A stretch of DNA of 64,000 nt from Prevotella sp. UBA4330 (GTDB lineage Bacteria > Bacteroidota > Bacteroidia > Bacteroidales > Bacteroidaceae). The notes under the pieces were generated by a model. It saw only the letters and a program-made list of their open reading frames with translations, ran no database searches and was not told where the DNA came from. Location of the stretch: positions 62,001 through 126,000 of the forward strand of contig DGTS01000024.1 of NCBI GenBank assembly GCA_002394385.1, read 5' to 3'. Position numbers and translations under genes: made by a program. This document shows, one piece after another, positions 16,505 through 24,056 of the stretch; the first letter of the stretch is position 1; the number at the start of each line of letters is the position of its first letter.

Positions 16505-16570
16505 TCACTTCCGACTCCAGTCCTGAAGTCGAATAATAATGTTAAGATGTAGGTTTGTAGTGACTGACAT
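16505..16570 (-). CDS. leuL: Leader peptide of the leu operon
   Basis: A 21-codon frame from ATG 16570 to TGA 16505-16507. Residues 3-15 are rich in regulatory amino acids: Val3, Leu7, Leu9, Ile11, Ile12, Ile13 and Leu15, with the three Ile codons in a row. Its TGA stop lies inside the antiterminator strand (16500-16512), and its last codons lie in the hairpin 16512-16531. This is the arrangement of ribosome-mediated attenuation: stalling at the Leu/Ile codons leaves the antiterminator free to form, whereas completing the peptide masks it and lets the terminator at 16417-16454 fold. It starts about 20 bases after the predicted transcription start. It is too short to be found by ordinary gene calling. 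Confidence 0.8.
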   Translation of the reverse strand: MSVTTNLHLNIIIRLQDWSRK

Positions 16571-16594
16571 ATCGTTTATTGATTAAATCGGGTG

Positions 16595-16626
16595 CAAAGA
16601 TATACATAATAATTTAAACAAACAAA
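16595..16626 (-). promoter_or_regulatory. Promoter of the leu operon
   Basis: TATCTTTG (16595-16602) on the minus strand with TTTG (16623-16626) 20 bases upstream. Confidence 0.75.
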
Positions 16627-16687
16627 TAATTCAATACTTTTTATTGTTTAATGCTTACATTTTATTAATAAAACATGCTGTTATGTT

Positions 16688-17365
16688 TCATTTTCTTATC
16701 TTGCTGAGTATTTGCTCAGATATTTGCGACATTCCTTTAACTGATGGGTGACCGTTCTTCTTGTCTATATTCGTCAGTTTGATGTACTCTATTCCGTAGT
16801 GGTCGCAAATGGTAGTGGTGCTTGTTGTTACATCGTCGCTGAGACCGTCATTTATAATGAAGTATATCTTTACGTTGGGATAGCGTTTCTTCATTTGGCT
16901 GAGCAGGAAGGCAAGTGCAGGACGATAGTTGAAGAAGTCGTCCTGGCGCAACTTGTCGTATTTGAACTCTCCCATCGGTGCTCCTGCCCAACTGTCATTT
17001 GTGCCTCCGAAGACAAAAATGATGTCGGGATTGCCCAGATTGTTCATGCGTCGGATGAACGAACGCTCCGAATAGTCGTTGCCCGAATAGCCATAATAGC
17101 CGATGGTGGAGCCGCTCCACGAGTTGTTCTGGCACAACTTGTAGCCTCCTTCGTTGATTACTTTCCACCACCAAGTCTGTGTCACATCATCGACATCGGT
17201 CTGGTCGCGAGTCTCTTCATAATACCACATCTCGTTGGTGCTTGGTGTTACGAAACCTTCAAATGTGGAATAAGAGTCGCCAAGAATAGACACAGACTCC
17301 TTCGTTTGTGCACATGATGTTGCTGCTATGGCAATCATTGCTGAAAGAAATAAACTTCTCATCAT
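16688..17365 (-). CDS. SGNH/GDSL-hydrolase lipoprotein
   Basis: 225 residues. The N-terminus M-M-R-S-L-F-L-S-A-M-I-A-I-A-A-T-S-C is a lipoprotein signal with the acylated Cys at about 18. The SGNH blocks follow: G-D-S-Y-S-T (block I, nucleophile Ser, about 30), G-G-T-N-D (block III, Asn, about 119) and D-K-K-N-G-H-P-S (block V, Asp and His, about 202-207). A Gly block in N-N-S-W-S-G-S completes the set. It should be an extracytoplasmic esterase or acetylhydrolase, possibly acting on acetylated glycans; the substrate is unknown. It lies 26 bp after dnaB and is probably read from the dnaB promoter. Confidence 0.85.
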   Translation of the reverse strand: MMRSLFLSAMIAIAATSCAQTKESVSILGDSYSTFEGFVTPSTNEMWYYEETRDQTDVDDVTQTWWWKVINEGGYKLCQNNSWSGSTIGYYGYSGNDYSERSFIRRMNNLGNPDIIFVFGGTNDSWAGAPMGEFKYDKLRQDDFFNYRPALAFLLSQMKKRYPNVKIYFIINDGLSDDVTTSTTTICDHYGIEYIKLTNIDKKNGHPSVKGMSQISEQILSKIRK

Positions 17366-17391
17366 CTCTGTTTATTATATAATGTAATTAA

Positions 17392-18897
17392 TTAAAATAC
17401 AGGACCAGAACCGTCAAATTGTGGTGGCGGTCCAAATGGTGGTGTGTCGTCATCATTCACCTTTGAGTTAACAATCGAGCCTATTACCTCTCCACCGAAA
17501 TCTGGCGACATGCGGTTGTCATCAGGGTTCTCAAAACGAGTGAACTCTCCACGGAAGTTCAAGAGCACATCACCTGTTGCACCTTTACGATGCTTTGCTA
17601 TGATAATCTGCGCCATGCCCCTTAAGTCACGACCATGATCGTCTTGGTATATGTGATAATACTCGGGACGATGTACAAACAGCACCATGTCGGCATCCTG
17701 TTCTATGGCTCCAGACTCTCGGAGGTCGCTAAGTTGCGGTCGTTTTCCATCGTTTCCGTCACGATTCTCTACAGAGCGGTTAAGTTGTGACAACGCAAGC
17801 ACTGGGATGTTGAGTTCCTTTGCCAGTCCCTTAAGGCTGCGGCTGATAGTGGAAACCTCCTCTTGACGGCTTCCAAATCGTGCTCCGTTGGCATTCATCA
17901 ACTGCAGGTAGTCAATCATAATTATCTTTACGCCCTTCTCTCTTACCAGTCGCCGTGCTTTTGTTCGCAGTTCAAAGATGCTTAAGCCCGGAGTGTCGTC
18001 GATGTATAGAGGTGCTGTCTGCATTCGCCTTACATTCTTGTCAATGCGGTTCCACTCCTCGTCGTCAAGTTGTCCGTTAAGAATTTTCTTACCTGATATT
18101 TCGCACACATTTGACAACAGACGGTCAACAAGTTGCACATTGCTCATTTCCAAAGAGAAGAATGCTGCCGGCAACTGATAATCGATGACTATGTTCTTTG
18201 CCAATGACAAAGCAAAAGATGTCTTACCCATGGCTGGGCGTCCGGCAATAATGACAAGGTCGCTCGCTTGCCAGCCAGAAGTGATGTCGTCAAGTTTAGC
18301 ATATCCAGTAGGAATACCTGTCAGTCCGCCACTGTTGGCCGCTGCCTGATTCAACTTCTCAAGGGCTTCCTTGACAACAGGTTCAAGCGAGGTGTAATCC
18401 TTTTTCAGGTTAGTTCGCGACAACTCGAAAAGTGTGCCTTCTGCTTCCTGCATCAGTTCGTCAACGTCTTGCGACTCGTCTAATGCTTTGGTCTCTATCA
18501 TAGAGGCATAACTGATAAGTTGTCTGGCCATGTACTTCTGCGCTATGATGCGTGAATGGTAAACGATGTTGGCAGAAGAAGCCACTTTAGAACTCAATTC
18601 CAGCACATAGCCAGGACCACCCACTTCTTCAAGGGTTCCTTCTTTGGCAAGTTCGTCTGTAATGGTTATAATGTCAACAGGTTTCTCGTCCATACTTAGA
18701 GTTTGTATGGCACGATAAATCTTCTGGTTGCGCGGTTCATAGAACGACTCGGGTCGCAACACGTCGCTTACAACAGTAAAGGCATCCTTGTCAATCATCA
18801 GCGCGCCAAGTACCACGCGCTCCGCGTCAAGTGCCTGCGGTTGCAAGTGACCATATGTTGTGTCAATGGCTCTGGTATTTTTTTTGTTCTCTGGCAT
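17392..18897 (-). CDS. dnaB: Replicative DNA helicase DnaB
   Basis: 501 residues. The N-terminal domain begins after P-Q-A-L-D-A-E-R-V-V-L-G-A (about 20-32). The RecA-like motor has Walker A G-R-P-A-M-G-K-T-S-F-A-L (about 215), Walker B I-I-M-I-D-Y-L-Q-L-M, and the conserved A-L-S-Q-L-N-R-S-V-E-N-R. It unwinds DNA ahead of the replication fork as a hexamer. The C-terminal tail after about residue 450 is acidic and Pro/Gly-rich, as is usual in this phylum. Confidence 0.96.
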   Translation of the reverse strand: MPENKKNTRAIDTTYGHLQPQALDAERVVLGALMIDKDAFTVVSDVLRPESFYEPRNQKIYRAIQTLSMDEKPVDIITITDELAKEGTLEEVGGPGYVLELSSKVASSANIVYHSRIIAQKYMARQLISYASMIETKALDESQDVDELMQEAEGTLFELSRTNLKKDYTSLEPVVKEALEKLNQAAANSGGLTGIPTGYAKLDDITSGWQASDLVIIAGRPAMGKTSFALSLAKNIVIDYQLPAAFFSLEMSNVQLVDRLLSNVCEISGKKILNGQLDDEEWNRIDKNVRRMQTAPLYIDDTPGLSIFELRTKARRLVREKGVKIIMIDYLQLMNANGARFGSRQEEVSTISRSLKGLAKELNIPVLALSQLNRSVENRDGNDGKRPQLSDLRESGAIEQDADMVLFVHRPEYYHIYQDDHGRDLRGMAQIIIAKHRKGATGDVLLNFRGEFTRFENPDDNRMSPDFGGEVIGSIVNSKVNDDDTPPFGPPPQFDGSGPVF

Positions 18898-18916
18898 AGG
18901 TACATGTAATTTTCGG

Positions 18917-18948
18917 CAAAGGTAGTCATTTTATTTAATATATCCAAA
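18917..18948 (-). promoter_or_regulatory. Promoter of dnaB
   Basis: TACCTTTG (18917-18924) on the minus strand with TTTG (18945-18948) 20 bases upstream. Confidence 0.7.
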
Positions 18949-18963
18949 AACATGTCTTTGCAT

Positions 18964-18994
18964 TTTGAGTTTCCGTATTTTATACATATCTTTG
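18964..18994 (+). promoter_or_regulatory. Promoter of ispE
   Basis: TTTG (18964-18967) and TATCTTTG (18987-18994), 19 bases apart. It lies inside the longest open frame and shows that translation starts downstream, at 19030. Confidence 0.7.
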
Positions 18995-19029
18995 CATTAA
19001 AATATTACATTTCAAGCATCTTAAACGAT

Positions 19030-19827
19030 ATGATTACACATCCATGCGCAAAGATAAACCTGGGACTTAACGTCGTGAGCAAGCGTCCCGATGGCTATCA
19101 CAATCTTGAGACAGTTTTCTATCCGGTGCCTTTATGCGACACTCTTGAAATTAATGTGTCTGAAGGAACGACAACACTATCGTTGTCGGGAACTCCTCTT
19201 GAAGGAGACCCCGAGCAGAACCTTGTGATAAAGGCTTATCGTGCTGTGTGCGAACGATATCACTTGCCAGAAGTAAACATTTCTCTTGACAAACGCATAC
19301 CTTCGCAAGCAGGAATGGGAGGAGGCTCGAGTGATTGCGCTTTCACGATAAAGGCATTGAACGAAATGTTCAACATAGGAATGAACAACGATGAAATGCG
19401 TGATATAGCATCAAGACTTGGTGCCGATTGTCCATTCTTTATTGACCCCACCCCATCGTTTGCTCAAGGCATAGGAGAGAATCTTCAGCCAATAGACTTT
19501 TCTCTCGAGGGCTTCTGGATATCAATTATCAAGCCCCCCTTTGCTGTAAGCACGCGTGAAGCATTCTCACGAATCGTTCCAAAGCATCCTGCTGAGCGAT
19601 GCGACTCTATCGTTCTTGGAGACATGAAAGAATGGAGAAACTGTCTTGTCAACGATTTTGAAGAGAGTGTCTTCAACATTCATCCCGTGCTGGCAGACAT
19701 CAAGCGCCGCTTTTATGATATGGGAGCCGTTTATTCTTGTATGAGTGGTAGCGGTTCAGCGATGGTAGCGTTGTTTGAAAACGAACCTCCCGTCATTGAA
19801 GGAGAATATTATAAACTTAAGTTATAA
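19030..19827 (+). CDS. ispE: 4-diphosphocytidyl-2-C-methyl-D-erythritol kinase
   Basis: 265 residues from the ATG at 19030 (M-I-T-H-P-C-A-K-I-N-L-G-L-N-V); an upstream in-frame start at 18952 is ruled out by the promoter. The GHMP-kinase signature is P-S-Q-A-G-M-G-G-G-S-S-D-C-A (about 88-101). The substrate segment K-R-P-D-G-Y-H-N-L-E-T-V and the C-terminal M-S-G-S-G-S-A-M-V-A-L-F are both present. It phosphorylates CDP-methylerythritol in the MEP pathway to isoprenoids. A NUDIX gene follows 28 bp later and is likely co-transcribed. Confidence 0.95.
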   Translation: MITHPCAKINLGLNVVSKRPDGYHNLETVFYPVPLCDTLEINVSEGTTTLSLSGTPLEGDPEQNLVIKAYRAVCERYHLPEVNISLDKRIPSQAGMGGGSSDCAFTIKALNEMFNIGMNNDEMRDIASRLGADCPFFIDPTPSFAQGIGENLQPIDFSLEGFWISIIKPPFAVSTREAFSRIVPKHPAERCDSIVLGDMKEWRNCLVNDFEESVFNIHPVLADIKRRFYDMGAVYSCMSGSGSAMVALFENEPPVIEGEYYKLKL

Positions 19828-19855
19828 ATCACTTTTATCCCTTATATATTAAATA

Positions 19856-20371
19856 ATGTATAAAGACGATAACGAAGAGTTGTTTCCTGTTGTTGACGAA
19901 GAGGGGAACACCATCGGCAAAATAAAACGCGGCAACGCACACGACGGCACAAAGATATTGCACCCAGTGGTGCATCTTCATGTATTCAACTCAAAGGGCG
20001 ACCTCTATCTGCAACATCGTCCGGCATGGAAAGACATCCAACCGGACAAATGGGATACGGCATGTGGCGGTCATATCGCGTACGGCGAGACTGTTGAACA
20101 AGCCCTGTGGCGTGAGGTGAAAGAAGAACTCGGTATCACCGACTATGTTCCGACACCAATAACGAAGTATGTCTTTGAGGGGAAGCGAGAGAAAGAACTG
20201 GTGTATGTTTATAAAACCATTTACGACGGAGAGATACGTCCAGCAAAAGAAGAACTTGCCGGCGGACGCTTCTTTAGTGCCGATGAAATAAAACATCTGA
20301 TAGGAAAAGAGTTCTTCACCCCAAACTTCGAAGATGAATATCAGCGCGTAATACTCAATCAGGAAGTCTAA
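19856..20371 (+). CDS. NUDIX hydrolase
   Basis: 171 residues. The NUDIX box is G-H-I-A-Y-G-E-T-V-E-Q-A-L-W-R-E-V-K-E-E and then L-G (about 79-100), with all catalytic acidic residues present. The preceding H-P-V-V-H-L-H-V-F-N-S and Q-H-R-P-A-W-K-D-I-Q-P-D-K-W-D resemble the IPP-isomerase-like/YfcD branch of the superfamily. Substrate is unassigned. Position after ispE is suggestive of isoprenoid metabolism but the isomerase catalytic Cys pattern is not evident, so a general diphosphate hydrolase is safer. Its 3' end overlaps the convergent lipoprotein gene by 17 bases. Confidence 0.85.
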   Translation: MYKDDNEELFPVVDEEGNTIGKIKRGNAHDGTKILHPVVHLHVFNSKGDLYLQHRPAWKDIQPDKWDTACGGHIAYGETVEQALWREVKEELGITDYVPTPITKYVFEGKREKELVYVYKTIYDGEIRPAKEELAGGRFFSADEIKHLIGKEFFTPNFEDEYQRVILNQEV

Positions 20372-21161
20372 CTATTCTGTATTTGTTGTCGTCAGAGACA
20401 ATAATCTCAGCGGCATATGAACTTGAAGAATCGGGTATTCCCACCTGCGCAAAGAAGTGGAACCCTTCTTCATCATGGCAATCATAAACTATGTCGTTCA
20501 GAATACATTGCTTTATAAACTCTGAAGGAACGATGTCGTTGAACTCTTTCTTATAAAAGTCGTGAATGAAGGTCTTCACACTGTTCTTAACGATGCAAAT
20601 GCTGACGGTATTGTCATAATATATATTGTCAACAATCACGCCCTCGTTGTTATAACTGCTCTTGGTAACCTTAAACGTAGTAGGGTTTACCTGAATATAG
20701 ATGTGATTCTTAACGTTGCCAAGCATCACAACGGTGTCGCTCTTTATCACTCGCCGCTGGTTGATGGCTACAGGTTGTTTTGTTTCTACTTGCTCCTCGG
20801 TCTTTACATCAGCATTCTCTTCTTTCGTGAGTTTCACTTCTTCTCCATTCTGGTTCTTGAAGACAAACAGATGGTCAGAAAGTTTCTCTATTGCATACTT
20901 CGTAGTAACAGCGCCCTTCAAGCACAGTGAGTCGTCAACGACACGGAAATAGGCAGGCTGACTTGTTGAGTCGGGATAGAAAATCGTATCACCCTTCACG
21001 CTGAACACCACATTGTCTTCAATTTCATCATACCATACGCCCTGCAACATCTTCTTTGCAGCCATGTCTTCCTTTATGTCTGCATTAGGTTGCTTTGACT
21101 CTGTGCATGATGAAATCAACAATGCCAGTCCAAAGAAAAGAGTAATACAATATTTAGTCAT
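20355..21161 (-). CDS. Lipoprotein, probably DUF4738 family
   Basis: 268 residues from the ATG at 21161. The frame remains open further upstream, but that extension is Arg-rich and gene-unlike, whereas M-T-K-Y-C-I-T-L-F-F-G-L-A-L-L-I-S-S-C is a clear lipoprotein signal with Cys at 19. The first third resembles a lipocalin-like strand set (G-V-W-Y-D-E-I-E-D-N-V-V-F), and the second half has I-Y-I-Q-V-N-P-T-T-F-K-V-T-K-S-S-Y, which I associate with DUF4738 of Prevotella. No function is known. It follows rfbC by 16 bp on the same strand and may share its transcript. Confidence 0.75.
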   Translation of the reverse strand: MTKYCITLFFGLALLISSCTESKQPNADIKEDMAAKKMLQGVWYDEIEDNVVFSVKGDTIFYPDSTSQPAYFRVVDDSLCLKGAVTTKYAIEKLSDHLFVFKNQNGEEVKLTKEENADVKTEEQVETKQPVAINQRRVIKSDTVVMLGNVKNHIYIQVNPTTFKVTKSSYNNEGVIVDNIYYDNTVSICIVKNSVKTFIHDFYKKEFNDIVPSEFIKQCILNDIVYDCHDEEGFHFFAQVGIPDSSSSYAAEIIVSDDNKYRIVRLPD

Positions 21162-21177
21162 ATCTTGTCTTGAATGT

Positions 21178-21726
21178 CTAATCGAAGAGGTCTGCCTCGG
21201 ATAAACTCTTGCCAGCCTCGTCCTTCGGACTGAGCAACATCTCTTCGGCAGCGATGGGCCATTTGATGCCAATTGTCGGGTCGTCAAAGCGTATCGAAGC
21301 CTCCGACTGTGGAGCATACACATTGTCCACCTTATATGTAAATATGGCTTCGTCACTCAGAACAAGGAATCCATGGGCAAAGCCACGCGGAATGAACAAC
21401 TGACGTTTGTTTTCCTCGCTAAGTTCCACCATAACGTACTTTCCGAAAGTAGGAGAACTCTTTCTTATATCAACGGCAACATCAACAACCTTTCCTTTTA
21501 TTACGCGAACCAACTTTGCCTGCGACCATTCGCCCTTCTGGTAATGAAGTCCCCTAAGAACTCCTCTTGAAGATTTCGACTCGTTGTCCTGAACAAAGTT
21601 CACTTTGCCTACATTCTCTTCAAACTCATTTTGCTTGTATGCCTCAAAGAAATACCCACGTGGGTCATTGAATACTCTTGGTTCGATGATATAAACTCCA
21701 TCGATGTCTGTCTTGATATAGTTCAT
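21178..21726 (-). CDS. rfbC: dTDP-4-dehydrorhamnose 3,5-epimerase
   Basis: 182 residues from the ATG at 21726 (M-N-Y-I-K-T-D-I-D-G-V). An in-frame start at 21882 is excluded by the -7 box at 21756-21763. RmlC signatures: F-N-D-P-R-G-Y-F-F-E-A-Y (about 17-28), R-G-V-L-R-G-L-H-Y-Q (catalytic His, about 59), D-V-A-V-D-I-R-K-S-S-P-T-F-G-K and F-I-P-R-G-F-A-H-G-F. It acts in dTDP-L-rhamnose synthesis for surface polysaccharide. Other rml genes are not in the window. Confidence 0.95.
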   Translation of the reverse strand: MNYIKTDIDGVYIIEPRVFNDPRGYFFEAYKQNEFEENVGKVNFVQDNESKSSRGVLRGLHYQKGEWSQAKLVRVIKGKVVDVAVDIRKSSPTFGKYVMVELSEENKRQLFIPRGFAHGFLVLSDEAIFTYKVDNVYAPQSEASIRFDDPTIGIKWPIAAEEMLLSPKDEAGKSLSEADLFD

Positions 21727-21755
21727 TCTTGTAATTCGTCTTTCTATTAGTGTTG

Positions 21756-21763
21756 CAAAAATA
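21756..21763 (-). promoter_or_regulatory. -7 box of rfbC
   Basis: TATTTTTG on the minus strand, 30 bases before the rfbC ATG. Confidence 0.55.
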
Positions 21764-21825
21764 AGAATAATATTCCATTTAACGAAAGTATTTTGGCTTT
21801 TTTTTATTTTTAAAATGCTTTTTGC

Positions 21826-21856
21826 TTTGAAATATCGCAGAAAGTGATTACTTTTG
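21826..21856 (+). promoter_or_regulatory. Promoter of the HU-CCDC81/SPOR gene
   Basis: TTTG (21826-21829) and TACTTTTG (21849-21856) with a 19-base spacer. The predicted transcription start is within about 2 bases of the GTG start codon at 21862. Confidence 0.7.
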
Positions 21857-21861
21857 CAAAC

Positions 21862-22971
21862 GTGAAACAACTGGAAAGACATATCGAGATATTGTTGTTA
21901 AGCAATGATTGCGTCATGGTGCCTGGTTTAGGAGGCTTCATGACTCATCATGTTTGCTCTACTTATAGCGAACATGATCACCAGATGTTTCCACCACTTC
22001 GCACTCTTGGTTTTAATCCCAAACTCAAGGCTAACGACAACCTGCTTGCGCAATCGTATGTTGAGGCATTCGACATAAGTTACCCAGAGGCAATGCAGAG
22101 AATAGAGGATGAGGTAGGCGAACTGCTTGAAAGGCTCAACAACGATGGTTCGTACATGCTTAACGACATCGGAACGCTTACGGTAAATGACGAGGGAAAC
22201 ATTGAGTTTGCTCCTGTCAAGGCTGGTTTGCTCACTCCCGAACTTTATGCTCTCGACTCTGTATCGGTGAAAATGCTCAGCGAACTGCCCACAATAAAGG
22301 CAACTAACGCCAAGGACAGCGTAACAGAAGAGACAAAAGCGCAGGTTATCGACATCAACGCAAAGCCTAACAGCATTGAGGAACAAGAGGCGGAAGACGA
22401 TAATGGCGACTCTATCAAGATTAAGGTTAGTCTGCTGAGGAATATTGCGGCAGTAGCAATAGCATTGATAGGCTTTTTCCTCTTCACTTCCCCACTTGCC
22501 AACGGCAATTACAAGATGAACATGAGCAACATCAACACCGAATTGCTCTATCAGATTATGCCTAAAACTATTGTGAGAGAAGGAGTCAATGACGCTAAGC
22601 CTGTCATTGCCGAGAAAGATGCTGCCAGCAGCAAGGAGAAAGAGATTGCCCAGACAACCGATATTCCAACAGAGACGAAGCAGGCTACTGTTAATGAGAC
22701 TAACATTAAAAAGGATATCGTTGCCGCTCCTGTTGCCAAAACCTATAGTCTGGTGTTGGCAAGCCACTTCTCCAAGGTTAATGGCGATGCATTCCTTGAG
22801 GCAATCCACAAGGACGGCTTCACTGATGCAAGGATTGTTGAGGTGAACAACATCCGTAAGATTCTTTACGGCCAGTATGACTCGGAAACAAAGGCTTATG
22901 AGGAACTCAACAAACTGCACTCCAACAAGTTCTTTAAACAAGCATGGGTAATTGAGGTGAAGAACAATTAG
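21862..22971 (+). CDS. HU-CCDC81 and SPOR domain protein
   Basis: 369 residues, read from GTG at 21862 (M-K-Q-L-E-R-H-I-E-I-L-L-L); an in-frame GTG at 21844 lies upstream of the -7 box. Residues 1-55 (with D-C-V-M-V-P-G-L-G-G-F) and about 60-125 form the two HU-CCDC81 units of Bacteroidetes. A single membrane segment lies at about 193-210 (A-A-V-A-I-A-L-I-G-F-F-L-F) and a SPOR domain at about 290-367 (Y-S-L-V-L-A-S-H-F ... Q-A-W-V-I-E-V). SPOR domains bind denuded septal peptidoglycan, so a division- or envelope-linked role is likely. An FHA protein gene follows 43 bp later. Confidence 0.9.
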   Translation: MKQLERHIEILLLSNDCVMVPGLGGFMTHHVCSTYSEHDHQMFPPLRTLGFNPKLKANDNLLAQSYVEAFDISYPEAMQRIEDEVGELLERLNNDGSYMLNDIGTLTVNDEGNIEFAPVKAGLLTPELYALDSVSVKMLSELPTIKATNAKDSVTEETKAQVIDINAKPNSIEEQEAEDDNGDSIKIKVSLLRNIAAVAIALIGFFLFTSPLANGNYKMNMSNINTELLYQIMPKTIVREGVNDAKPVIAEKDAASSKEKEIAQTTDIPTETKQATVNETNIKKDIVAAPVAKTYSLVLASHFSKVNGDAFLEAIHKDGFTDARIVEVNNIRKILYGQYDSETKAYEELNKLHSNKFFKQAWVIEVKNN

Positions 22972-23014
22972 TTACCACACATCCCCAATCATCACTTATC
23001 ATATCATTATCTAC

Positions 23015-23542
23015 ATGAAACGCGTAAGATGTCCTAAATGCGATAACTTCATCACGTTTGATGAAACACGATATACAGCAGGTCAGTCACTAATATTTGT
23101 ATGTCCTGAGTGCAACAAGCAGTTTGGAATAAGGATAGGTAAAAGCAAACTCCGCGACACTCAAAAGGAAGAAAACCCTGAAGACCTTGTCGAGAACGAC
23201 GACCTGGGTGCCATTATCGTTATCGAGAATGTTTTCCACTACAAGCAGATAATACCTCTTAAGATGGGCGACAATGTCATCGGGCGTTATCAGAAAGGCA
23301 ACCCTATCAACACTCCCATAGAAACCGTTGACCCCAGCGTTGACAACACTCATTGTGTGATAAACGTCAGTCGCGACAAGAAAGGTAAATTAAAATATGT
23401 GTTGCGCGACGGACCGAGCAACACAGGAACTTTTGTTGACAACGTTATTCTTGGCGACCGTGAGCGTCGCGTGATAGAAGACGGAGCACTCTTCACCATC
23501 GGTGCCACAAGCATCATTCTCAGGGGTGGTAAAGAGGAATAG
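23015..23542 (+). CDS. FHA-domain protein with N-terminal zinc ribbon
   Basis: 175 residues. Residues 1-40 form a zinc-ribbon-like unit with two Cys pairs (C-P-K-C at about 6-9 and C-P-E-C at about 30-33). The C-terminal half (about 70-172) is an FHA fold: G-D-N-V-I-G-R-Y-Q-K-G-N-P, then D-P-S-V-D-N-T-H-C-V-I (the Asn/His phosphothreonine-binding region), and D-G-P-S-N-T-G-T-F-V-D. It should read phosphothreonine on a partner. It is likely co-expressed with the SPOR protein, and converges on cdd with only 1 bp between the two stop codons. Confidence 0.88.
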   Translation: MKRVRCPKCDNFITFDETRYTAGQSLIFVCPECNKQFGIRIGKSKLRDTQKEENPEDLVENDDLGAIIVIENVFHYKQIIPLKMGDNVIGRYQKGNPINTPIETVDPSVDNTHCVINVSRDKKGKLKYVLRDGPSNTGTFVDNVILGDRERRVIEDGALFTIGATSIILRGGKEE

Positions 23543-23543
23543 C

Positions 23544-24020
23544 CTACATGCTTTCGCTATCAAAGTTGAGGGGCAAAATATCCTTTATGCTTTCTATGAC
23601 ATAAACTACATCTGCGCCGTATAGGTACAGACGTATTGGCTGTTTGTAACGGTTTTCCACTTCAAGAATAACCTGACGGCACGAACCGCATGGTGCTGTT
23701 GGCGCTGGCGTAAAGCCATCTTCGTTACGCGCCGCAATGGCGAGTTGCTTTACCGAATGTTCCGGATATTGTGCCTGAGCGGCAAAGATGGCAGTCCGTT
23801 CGGCGCATAGTGTAACGGGGAAAGCGGCATTCTCCTGGTTCGCACCAATTATTTCGGTGCCGTCGTCAAGCCTTAATGCCGCGCCCACCCTGAAGTGTGA
23901 GTAAGGCGAGTAAGAATTATCCGTTGCCTTCTTAGCCAATTCTATGAGTTTCTGTTCTTCTTCAGTCAACTCATTCATCTGGCATGCGATTATCTTTGAG
24001 GATATTACTTTTTCTTCCAT
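23544..24020 (-). CDS. cdd: Cytidine deaminase
   Basis: 158 residues. The zinc site is complete: C-A-E-R-T-A (about 73-78, Cys and catalytic Glu) and P-C-G-S-C-R-Q (about 110-116, two Cys). S-P-Y-S-H-F-R-V-G-A-A and N-Q-E-N-A-A are the substrate segments. It deaminates cytidine and deoxycytidine for pyrimidine salvage. Start choice is open, since M-N-E-L at residue 15 would also give a normal protein. It lies 36 bp after the beta-helix lipoprotein gene on the same strand. Confidence 0.95.
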   Translation of the reverse strand: MEEKVISSKIIACQMNELTEEEQKLIELAKKATDNSYSPYSHFRVGAALRLDDGTEIIGANQENAAFPVTLCAERTAIFAAQAQYPEHSVKQLAIAARNEDGFTPAPTAPCGSCRQVILEVENRYKQPIRLYLYGADVVYVIESIKDILPLNFDSESM

Positions 24021-24056
24021 GATATAGTAGTTTGATAATGATATGCCGCATTAGCA

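Noticed and set aside
21162..21356. N-terminal extension of the DUF4738-like lipoprotein
   Set aside because: The added 65 residues are Arg-rich and overlap the rfbC 3' end, while the lipoprotein signal begins at 21161.
21727..21882. N-terminal extension of RfbC to an upstream in-frame ATG
   Set aside because: It runs through the -7 box at 21756-21763, and the family's N-terminus aligns with the ATG at 21726.
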